Source of the DNA: Leadbetterella sp051649345
GTDB taxonomy: Bacteria > Bacteroidota > Bacteroidia > Cytophagales > Spirosomataceae
Length of the DNA stretch: 6,758 nucleotides
NCBI GenBank assembly: GCA_051649345.1
Contig: JBOFGX010000423.1
Location: 1-6,758 of the forward strand
Direction of reading: 5' to 3'
Numbering within the stretch: the first letter of the stretch is position 1; each line of letters opens with the position of its first letter. The notes under the pieces were generated by a model that saw nothing but the letters and a program-made list of their open reading frames with translations, did no database searches and had not been told where the DNA came from. Below, one piece after another: positions 1 through 5,825 of the stretch. The position numbers and the translations under genes were made by a program.

Positions 1-825
1 GATTTTAAAGTAACCGTAACTATACCTCAAATAGGCGATAAGAAAAAGCTTATCGAAATGTCCTTGCGAAACGTCATGTATTATAGGCATGAAAAGGCCG
101 AAAAAGATGCCATAGCTGCTAGTGGGAGTACAAACAAAAAAGACAGGGTATTGATCAAACTCAAGCAAGACTTACAGCTCAAAGATTTACCTCGTCGCAT
201 AGAGTGTTTTGACAATTCTAACATACAAGGTACCAATCCTGTATCGGCCATGGTCTGCTTTATAGATGGACAGCCAAGTACCAAAAACTATAGACATTTT
301 ATCCCCACGACTGTAGATGGACCCGATGACTTCGCCACAATGCGAGAGGTGGTAGCTAGGCGATACAAGCGGGTATTGGAAGAAAAAAGCGACTTACCTA
401 ATCTCATCATCATTGATGGCGGAAAAGGTCAATTATCTTCTGCATGTGAAGCTTTAAAATCCGTAGGTCTATATGGTCAAGTACCCATCATAGGCATTGC
501 TAAGCGGCTCGAAGAAATATATTTTCCAGAGGATACGTTGCCTTTGTATATTGATAAAAAATCAGAATCTCTAAAACTCATACAAAGATGTAGAGATGAA
601 GCTCACCGATTTGGTATTACCCACCACAGAAATAAACGTAGTAAAAATTTTCTTGTGAGCAGTCTAGAGTCTGTTCCCGGAATTGGCAAAAACACGGCTA
701 CCAAAATACTAAATCATTTCAAAGGAATTGCCAATATCAAAAACGCAAGTGATGAAGAATTGATTGAGCTATTAGGTAAAGACAAAACCCGCAGAATTCG
801 AGAGTTTTTAGAACACGAAAGCTAG
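1..825 (+). CDS. uvrC: UvrABC excinuclease subunit C, C-terminal part (5' end outside window)
   Basis: UvrC makes the dual incisions flanking a DNA lesion in UvrABC nucleotide excision repair, in the cytoplasm. The frame is open from base 1, so the gene is cut by the window edge; 274 codons remain of a protein usually about 600 long. The GIY-YIG nuclease and UvrB-binding regions would lie off the left edge. Visible are the RNase H-like endonuclease domain and the terminal helix-hairpin-helix. In fragment numbering, D71 (in FDNSNIQG), D139 (in IIDGGKGQ) and H202 (in DEAHRFGI) match the family's Asp-Asp-His catalytic set. The helix-hairpin-helix DNA-binding region is about 221-273, with PGIGKNTATKIL at 226-237. 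The stop is TAG at 823-825. The downstream ATG at 58 lies inside the conserved region and is not a start. No terminator hairpin is visible in the 96 bp before the next gene. The motifs make the identity near certain. Confidence 0.97.
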   Translation, partial: DFKVTVTIPQIGDKKKLIEMSLRNVMYYRHEKAEKDAIAASGSTNKKDRVLIKLKQDLQLKDLPRRIECFDNSNIQGTNPVSAMVCFIDGQPSTKNYRHFIPTTVDGPDDFATMREVVARRYKRVLEEKSDLPNLIIIDGGKGQLSSACEALKSVGLYGQVPIIGIAKRLEEIYFPEDTLPLYIDKKSESLKLIQRCRDEAHRFGITHHRNKRSKNFLVSSLESVPGIGKNTATKILNHFKGIANIKNASDEELIELLGKDKTRRIREFLEHES

Positions 826-871
826 TTTTCATCCAATCAACCTATCAAAAATCCATTTATCACAATTCTGA

Positions 872-900
872 TTTTGGTATCTAAAATTTACATACATTTA
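872..900 (+). promoter_or_regulatory. Weak candidate promoter for the band 7 gene
   Basis: TTTTG at 872-876 and TACATTTA at 893-900 resemble the Bacteroidota -33 (TTTG) and -7 (TAnnTTTG) elements. The -7 copy ends in A instead of G, and the 16 bp spacing is shorter than the usual 19-21. It lies 21 bp before the ATG at 922, a plausible leader distance. This is only a tentative call; the gene could also be read through from uvrC. Confidence 0.25.
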
Positions 901-921
901 CTGTAAATAAAACACAAAAAC

Positions 922-1821
922 ATGATTTTGATTACATTAGGAATTGTAATCCTCGTAGGAGTCTACATTCTCAAATTAAATAACCCAGATTTTACCTTAG
1001 CCGGAAAACTCCGAATTCTTGCTGTTGCATGTATAGGTATAGGTGCATTTATGTCTACAATAAAACAAATAAACTCAGGAGAAATTGGCGTAAATTCTCT
1101 TTTTGGTAAGGTGAATTCTGATATTCTACCGAGTGGTCTCAATTTCGTAAATCCATTTGCAACAATTACTACTTTTGATACCAAGACTCAAAACTATACT
1201 ATGTCTGCAGTACATAGTGAAGGAGATAAAGAAGGAGATGATGCCATTCGGGTATTGAGTGCGGATGGATTGGAGGTCATCATAGACATCACCGTACTTT
1301 TTAGAATAAATCCTGTAAGTGCCCCCTCCATCTTGAAAAATACAGGAGAAGATTACAAGGAAAAAATTGTACGGCCCGTTACAAGAACTCGTATCAGAGA
1401 TAACTCCGTTTATTTTGATGCTGTATCCTTGTATTCTACCCGTAGAAACGAGTTTCAAAACAAAATATTCCAAAACATAGAATCTGACTTCACCAAAAGA
1501 GGATTGATTCTAGAGAGCGTACTTATCCGAAACATCAACTTGCCTGCCTCTGTAAAAGCCACCATTGAGTCTAAAATTAATGCCGAGCAAGAATCTCAAA
1601 AAATGCAATTTGTATTGGCAAAAGAAAAACAAGAAGCAGAACGTAAACGTGTAGAAGCTCAAGGTATCGCAGATTATCAAAAAATTGTAAGTTCGGGACT
1701 AAACGACAAAATGCTACAATACGAGCAAATAAAAGCTCAAAAAGAATTGGCTACTTCGAATAATAGTAAGGTTATTGTATTGGGTAAATCAAGTTCAAAT
1801 ATTATGATAAATGACAAGTAA
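922..1821 (+). CDS. Prohibitin-family SPFH/band 7 membrane protein
   Basis: This is a complete 299-residue protein of the SPFH (stomatin/prohibitin/flotillin/HflK-C) superfamily. Members oligomerise on membranes as scaffolds and often modulate membrane proteases; no specific partner is visible here. There are two N-terminal hydrophobic segments, about residues 2-17 and 30-45. The band 7 domain follows from about residue 50, opening with INSGEIGVNSLFGKV and a 'PSGLNFVNPFATI' stretch typical of prohibitins, and runs to about residue 215. A charged helix of about 218-265, rich in Glu, Lys, Gln and Ala, is probably coiled coil. The tail (KVIVLGK near 285) resembles the prohibitin C-terminus. The ATG at 922 is the natural start because it opens the first hydrophobic segment; the leader is A-rich with no Shine-Dalgarno. 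The second hydrophobic segment makes topology uncertain: either two passes or one cleaved or re-entrant segment. Family call firm, cellular role unknown. Confidence 0.9.
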   Translation: MILITLGIVILVGVYILKLNNPDFTLAGKLRILAVACIGIGAFMSTIKQINSGEIGVNSLFGKVNSDILPSGLNFVNPFATITTFDTKTQNYTMSAVHSEGDKEGDDAIRVLSADGLEVIIDITVLFRINPVSAPSILKNTGEDYKEKIVRPVTRTRIRDNSVYFDAVSLYSTRRNEFQNKIFQNIESDFTKRGLILESVLIRNINLPASVKATIESKINAEQESQKMQFVLAKEKQEAERKRVEAQGIADYQKIVSSGLNDKMLQYEQIKAQKELATSNNSKVIVLGKSSSNIMINDK

Positions 1822-1881
1822 ATGCTTAACCCAAAACAGATAAACTAATATTATTCCCTTATTAATCAATTACGTTTTTTG

Positions 1882-1889
1882 TATATTTG
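1882..1889 (+). promoter_or_regulatory. Bacteroidota-type -7 promoter element for the propeller lipoprotein gene
   Basis: TATATTTG matches the TAnnTTTG -7 consensus exactly, 32 bp before the ATG at 1922. Transcription would begin near 1895, giving a leader of roughly 27 nt. No clear TTTG stands 19-21 bp upstream; the bases there read CTTATTA. If correct, this gene is transcribed independently of the band 7 gene. It also disfavours the in-frame TTG at 1904, which would sit only about 9 nt from the transcript start. Confidence 0.55.
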
Positions 1890-1921
1890 AATTCTGATAG
1901 ATATTGAAAGTTATTATTTTT

Positions 1922-3181
1922 ATGAAGCCTACACATATAAAAGCCATACCATTACTCATTATTTCAATTTGGACATCATGTTCAACGCCATCAGAAGTTA
2001 CTCCACCGACTTCGAAAACCACAGAGGTAGTTCAGCAAGGGAAGGACACCACTACAAAAAAAGGTGTTGGAGTCAATATTATTTCAACCAATTCTGACAA
2101 AATTGTTGTGTTGGATGATAATGGAAACTGTATTCTAGCAGACGCAAAAGATGGTGACGTTCTTTGGAAAGTAAACTTCCCAAATACTTATTTCAATGCT
2201 AGCCCTTGTTTTTCAAATGGCCAAATTTTTATAGGAGCAGATTTTAATTCAAAGCAACCTAAACTGATCGCATTAGATTTGGATTCTGGAACAAAAAAAT
2301 GGGAATTTGATTTAAAATACGATTTATACTCAACTCCAATAATAAAAAACAACAAGATTTACTTAGTAAGCAATAATTGGAATGAATCAAACGCTGTATT
2401 TTACTGTTTAAACGCTAAAAATGGAGAAGTAATTTGGCAAACCGATATTCCTTCATTAATTGACTCCTCACCAACAATTAAGGATGATAATATATATATT
2501 GGAAGTATAAATGGTATAACCATCATTAACTCGCTAACAGGAAAAAACGACGAAACATATCTAAAAAAACTTCGAATAAAAGAAATCCTCGCAACCCCTT
2601 CATCACACAGTTCACCATGTGTTTTTGATAACAATATATATTATTGCCATAATATAGACCCATATAAACCATCTAATGTGTATAGCTATGATATTCTCAG
2701 CAAAAAAAGTACATTCCTTTTTGATTTGAAACCTTACACAATGGCTTCTCCTACTATTGCTGACAAATCATTGATTATAAATAGTGAAGCAAAACTCGTT
2801 AAATATGATTTAACAAATAAGAACTTCAAATGGACATACAATTTTCCAGAACCAAGAGAGTACTATTCATTTACAGCATCGCCTATTGTAAATGAGAATA
2901 CTATTTATGCTGTCTCTAATTCGAAATTATATTCAATCGATTTAGAATCAGGAAAGCAAAATTGGAATCTTAAAAATGATATTTTAACTTCCCCAGTATA
3001 TTTCAATCAACTTGTGTATACTACAACAATGAATAACTTATTGGCTGTTGACTCTAAAACTGGAAATATTGTTTGGAAAGTTCCTATCAAAAACAATGGA
3101 TGGAGTATGGAGCCTTCTGTATTGATCATCGACTCAAAAGGAAACTCCTATCATTCGAGCATTAGCGGAGAGAAGCAATAA
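1922..3181 (+). CDS. Predicted lipoprotein with eight-repeat PQQ-like (BamB-type) beta-propeller
   Basis: This is a 419-residue protein predicted to be exported and lipid-anchored. Residues 1-19 form a signal peptide with a hydrophobic core (IPLLIISIW), followed by Cys20 in WTSC; Trp at -3 is unusual for a lipobox. A Ser/Thr/Pro/Lys-rich linker (21-47) leads to the propeller. Eight PQQ-type strand motifs of the form 'LxALDxxTGxxxW' can be counted, centred near residues 76, 121, 166, 206, 260, 299, 343 and 380. Each is followed by an [S/T/A]-S/T-P turn (94, 138, 183, 231, 276, 320, 357; EPS near 398), so the period is about 45 residues. Eight blades match BamB and quinoprotein dehydrogenases, but I see no PQQ-ligand or catalytic motif, so a scaffold or binding role is more likely than an enzyme. 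ATG 1922 is preferred over an in-frame TTG at 1904. The gene is noticeably A/T-rich compared with its neighbours. It ends 23 bp from the convergent thioredoxin gene. Fold firm, function unknown. Confidence 0.85.
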   Translation: MKPTHIKAIPLLIISIWTSCSTPSEVTPPTSKTTEVVQQGKDTTTKKGVGVNIISTNSDKIVVLDDNGNCILADAKDGDVLWKVNFPNTYFNASPCFSNGQIFIGADFNSKQPKLIALDLDSGTKKWEFDLKYDLYSTPIIKNNKIYLVSNNWNESNAVFYCLNAKNGEVIWQTDIPSLIDSSPTIKDDNIYIGSINGITIINSLTGKNDETYLKKLRIKEILATPSSHSSPCVFDNNIYYCHNIDPYKPSNVYSYDILSKKSTFLFDLKPYTMASPTIADKSLIINSEAKLVKYDLTNKNFKWTYNFPEPREYYSFTASPIVNENTIYAVSNSKLYSIDLESGKQNWNLKNDILTSPVYFNQLVYTTTMNNLLAVDSKTGNIVWKVPIKNNGWSMEPSVLIIDSKGNSYHSSISGEKQ

Positions 3182-3204
3182 TATAACTTAGCTAATACTC
3201 TAAA

Positions 3205-3723
3205 TCACTTGAAAGCTGTCTTATAATTACCGGCCTTGTAGGTATCAAAATTTTCTTTTTTATGATAATTACCTCCAAAATAGGTAATAATCTTATGAAA
3301 TTCGTCAGCTTCCATGTAGCCAGGCAGAGGCTGTATCATACTAAACTGCTCGTCTAGATATACAATACTGGGGTAACTCATTTTGCCTCCAAGAAGTGCG
3401 ATAGCCGCATCATTGGCTTTGGCCTCCGCATTAAACTTATACGTTTTACCACCAATAACTATATCTGTCATGGTCTCCGCATCAAACTTCACAGCATAAT
3501 AATTTGCGTTGATGTATTTAACCACCTCTGGATTAGTAAATGTCTTCTTATCCATCACCTTGCACCAGCCACACCATCCTGTATACACATCTATGATAGT
3601 CTTTTTGGGTGCAGACTGGGTTCTTTTATAGGCCTCTTCTAGTGAAATCCAATTGATTTTATCTTGTGCTTGACCTTTACAGGACAACAAGATCATTCCA
3701 AAAACAAATACAAGAGCACGCAT
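3205..3723 (-). CDS. Thioredoxin-fold lipoprotein with CGWC active site
   Basis: This is a 172-residue envelope protein of the thioredoxin superfamily (Thioredoxin_7/DUF255-like group), probably a thiol-disulfide reductase or isomerase in the periplasm. Residues 1-14 form a short signal peptide ending in LLS before Cys15, a good lipobox, so it should be a lipoprotein. The active site is C51-G-W-C54, in YTGWCGWCKVMD. The cis-proline expected of the fold is P118, in MSYPSIVYLDE. The reading frame extends upstream to an ATG at 3765, but the ATG at 3723 places the signal peptide at the N-terminus and is preferred. The stop is TGA (3207-3205). It lies 94 bp downstream of the gntK-gnd fusion on the same strand and could be read through from it, but the gap and the unrelated role argue against a functional link. 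A half-matching -7 box (GATATTTG, complement of 3756-3763) is too weak to call. Fold and location are well supported; the redox partner is unknown. Confidence 0.88.
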   Translation of the reverse strand: MRALVFVFGMILLSCKGQAQDKINWISLEEAYKRTQSAPKKTIIDVYTGWCGWCKVMDKKTFTNPEVVKYINANYYAVKFDAETMTDIVIGGKTYKFNAEAKANDAAIALLGGKMSYPSIVYLDEQFSMIQPLPGYMEADEFHKIITYFGGNYHKKENFDTYKAGNYKTAFK

Positions 3724-3817
3724 AGTTTTACTTTTTTCTTTACAAATACTCAACGCAAATATCATACAAAAATTTCGGAAAGACTTTAAAATTCAAGAAT
3801 TAACACATGATTAACCA

Positions 3818-5701
3818 TCACTCCCAAACTGTATGATAACATTGCCCTGAATTATCTCCTCTTTTTTGATAGGTATGAGCACCGAAAAAATCTCTTTGTG
3901 CCTGAATCATTTGTGCGGTAGGCACGTGATTTTGCATACCTAGAATAAAATTAAATGCAGAACTTAAGCAAGGAATGGGAATCTCCGACTCCGTAGCCAT
4001 TACGACTACTTTTTTCAAATCCTCTTTTAAATTTCCTATTTCCTCAAATAAACTAACTTCATGGATCAAGCGAAATGAGTCTTTGGGCAGTTCCGCATAC
4101 TTTTCCATTAACTCTCCACGGATAATGCAGCCATTGGTCCAAATCCTCGCTATTTCAGGCAAATTTATATTCCAATTTTTGGATTTAGATGTCGTATCTA
4201 TCAAGCGAAAACCTTGATCGTGATTGAGTATACGTGCCAGTAAATAAGCATTTTCTAAGGATTTTACCGCTTTCTGATCAATAGAACTCACTTCTACAGT
4301 AGGATATATAACCTCCCCGTGCTGCTTGATTGTACTTATAAATCTAGCAAACAAAGCCGAGGTGATGAGCGTAGTGGGCTCTCCCATTTGTAATGAAAGT
4401 ATAGAAGTCCAGTTGCCTGTTCCTTTATTACCTGCTTTATCCAAAATTGAATCCAAAATCGGTTTACCATCTACTTTTTTTCTTAAAATCTTAGCCGAGA
4501 TTTCCAACAAATAACTCCGTAAGGCTCCTGAATTCCACTCTTCAAATATGCTTGCAATATCTTCAAGTCTATATTTAAAATGGTGACGAAATATAGCATA
4601 CACCTCCGCAATCAATTGCATCTCAGCATACTCAATACCATTGTGCACCATTTTCACGAAGTGTCCGCTACCCCCTTCCCCAATACTCGTAGTGCAGACA
4701 CCGCCTTGGTAATCAGTAGCTGTGATTTTCTCAAAAAATGGAAGAATGATTTTAATCGCTTCCAAACTTCCCGATGGCATAATGGAAGGTCCCTCGAGAG
4801 CTCCTTTTTCACCACCCGAAACTCCAGTACCAACAAATGATAGCCCCATTTTGCTTAATTGTAGAATTCTCCTTTCTGTGTCTTCAAAGTGCGAATTTCC
4901 TCCATCAATAACAATATCATTTTTTTGGAGTAAGGGAGTCAATATATCCAAAAACTTATCTGTTTCCTCTCCTGCTTTTATCATTAAAAATATTTTTCGG
5001 GGTGTTTGAAGCCCTACAACAAAACTTTCTAAATTTTCATATCCACTTGATTGAGATAATTCATCGAACTCGGAAATTCTTTTTTCTGCTATTCTTTCTT
5101 CAAAACCTTCTACCCGACGATTATAGAGGGCCATTTTCACACCTTTGGATGCCAAATTACGAGCTAAGCTCGTTCCCATCACACCCAAACCCACCAATCC
5201 AAACTCTGCTTTTTGGGTTTGGACAACAATATTTTTTACAATTTCTAATGGAGAATTTTCTATAGAATATACCCAAGCGTTGTGAGGTTCTTCCAGTGTG
5301 GCAAACTGAGATTCTAGGAGCGAAAGAGGCATAAAATGATCTTTTCGTTCTTGCATTCGTTTCGAAATCAACTCTTGGCTACCTTGTAAATATATGATTT
5401 GCACTTCGCCCTCTAATCCTTCCGATAACCAATCTCTATACAATTCTTTCAGTGCAGAGCACGCAAAAACAGCTTGTTGATGTTGACTTTTAAGATCATG
5501 CATCTTAGAATTTATAGCCCCAATAAAGGCTTTTCGATCCTCATCCGTAAGGGCTATACCTTGTTTCATTTTATCAACATTAGCTTGAGGATGAAAATCA
5601 TCACCGTCGAAAAATGGAATCCCCAGCTTTTCTCCCAATAAACCACCAATGGTTGACTTGCCGCACCCGGCTACACCCATAACAATATAAAATGCTGTCA
5701 T
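3818..5701 (-). CDS. Bifunctional gluconokinase / 6-phosphogluconate dehydrogenase fusion (GntK-Gnd)
   Basis: One uninterrupted 627-codon frame encodes two consecutive pentose-phosphate enzymes. Residues 1-163 are gluconokinase (gluconate + ATP to 6-phosphogluconate). It has the P-loop GVAGCGKST at 9-17, FFDGDDFHP at 30-38, LTDEDRK at 51-57, ACSALKELYRD at 80-90 and QFATLEEP at 132-139, all in family order. Residues 165-627 are a full-length 6-phosphogluconate dehydrogenase (oxidative decarboxylation to ribulose 5-phosphate and CO2, normally with NADP+). It has the Rossmann loop GLGVMG at 171-176, NRR at 194-196 where the cofactor phosphate is usually read, GGNSHFEDTERR at 267-278, GVSGGEKGALEGPSIMP at 293-309, catalytic K350 and E357 (in VKMVHNGIEY; 7 apart, as in the family), and the C-terminal FGAHTYQKRG. 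There is almost no linker; the dehydrogenase joins where its initiator Met would be. The ATG at 5701 lies 8 residues before the P-loop. A -7 box lies 26 bp upstream. Motifs on both halves are intact, so both activities are likely. The substrate of the kinase half is inferred from homology. Confidence 0.95.
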   Translation of the reverse strand: MTAFYIVMGVAGCGKSTIGGLLGEKLGIPFFDGDDFHPQANVDKMKQGIALTDEDRKAFIGAINSKMHDLKSQHQQAVFACSALKELYRDWLSEGLEGEVQIIYLQGSQELISKRMQERKDHFMPLSLLESQFATLEEPHNAWVYSIENSPLEIVKNIVVQTQKAEFGLVGLGVMGTSLARNLASKGVKMALYNRRVEGFEERIAEKRISEFDELSQSSGYENLESFVVGLQTPRKIFLMIKAGEETDKFLDILTPLLQKNDIVIDGGNSHFEDTERRILQLSKMGLSFVGTGVSGGEKGALEGPSIMPSGSLEAIKIILPFFEKITATDYQGGVCTTSIGEGGSGHFVKMVHNGIEYAEMQLIAEVYAIFRHHFKYRLEDIASIFEEWNSGALRSYLLEISAKILRKKVDGKPILDSILDKAGNKGTGNWTSILSLQMGEPTTLITSALFARFISTIKQHGEVIYPTVEVSSIDQKAVKSLENAYLLARILNHDQGFRLIDTTSKSKNWNINLPEIARIWTNGCIIRGELMEKYAELPKDSFRLIHEVSLFEEIGNLKEDLKKVVVMATESEIPIPCLSSAFNFILGMQNHVPTAQMIQAQRDFFGAHTYQKRGDNSGQCYHTVWE

Positions 5702-5727
5702 TAATTTTCTTTTAAGATAAAACTCAA

Positions 5728-5735
5728 CAAAAATA
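5728..5735 (-). promoter_or_regulatory. Bacteroidota-type -7 promoter element for the gntK-gnd fusion
   Basis: Read on the minus strand this is TATTTTTG, an exact TAnnTTTG match, 26 bp before the ATG at 5701. A TTG (complement of 5752-5754) lies 16 bp upstream, slightly closer than the usual -33 position. The predicted leader is about 20 nt and A-rich, without a Shine-Dalgarno sequence. Confidence 0.55.
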
Positions 5736-5800
5736 GAAATTGATTTACTTACAACTGAATTTAGAAATATATAAATATCCTACTTCTCACGAATTCCCCT

Positions 5801-5808
5801 TATTTTTG
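5801..5808 (+). promoter_or_regulatory. Bacteroidota-type -7 promoter element for the M20 amidohydrolase gene
   Basis: TATTTTTG is an exact TAnnTTTG match, 17 bp before the ATG at 5826. The predicted leader is only about 12 nt. No good TTTG or TTG is visible at the -33 position. It is identical in sequence to the box driving the divergent fusion gene, with 65 bp between the two. Confidence 0.5.
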
Positions 5809-5825
5809 AATATGTATTTTCAATC

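Noticed and set aside
1904..1921. TTG at 1904 as the start of the propeller lipoprotein, adding six residues
   Set aside because: The ATG at 1922 gives a normal signal peptide start (MKP...), and the -7 box at 1882-1889 would leave the TTG with only about 9 nt of leader.
3182..3204. Bidirectional terminator between the convergent propeller and thioredoxin genes
   Set aside because: The 23 bp gap has only the 8-base palindrome TTAGCTAA (3188-3195), with no GC-rich stem or T-run.
3756..3763. GATATTTG on the minus strand as a -7 box for the thioredoxin gene
   Set aside because: It misses the first T of the TAnnTTTG consensus, and no TTG or TTTG sits at a suitable distance upstream; in A/T-rich DNA such a match is expected by chance.
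3724..3765. Longer start for the thioredoxin lipoprotein at ATG 3765
   Set aside because: The extra 14 residues (MIFALSICKEKSKT) would push the signal peptide inward; the ATG at 3723 puts it at the N-terminus with a proper lipobox at Cys15.
3799..3813. TTAA-N7-TTAA inverted repeat downstream of the fusion gene as a terminator or operator
   Set aside because: The arms are only four bases of A/T and do not extend into a stable stem.
3975..5265. Several open frames of 60-95 codons on the plus strand and one on the minus strand within the gntK-gnd fusion
   Set aside because: They are out-of-frame shadows of a gene whose own frame has full family motifs; their translations resemble no known protein.
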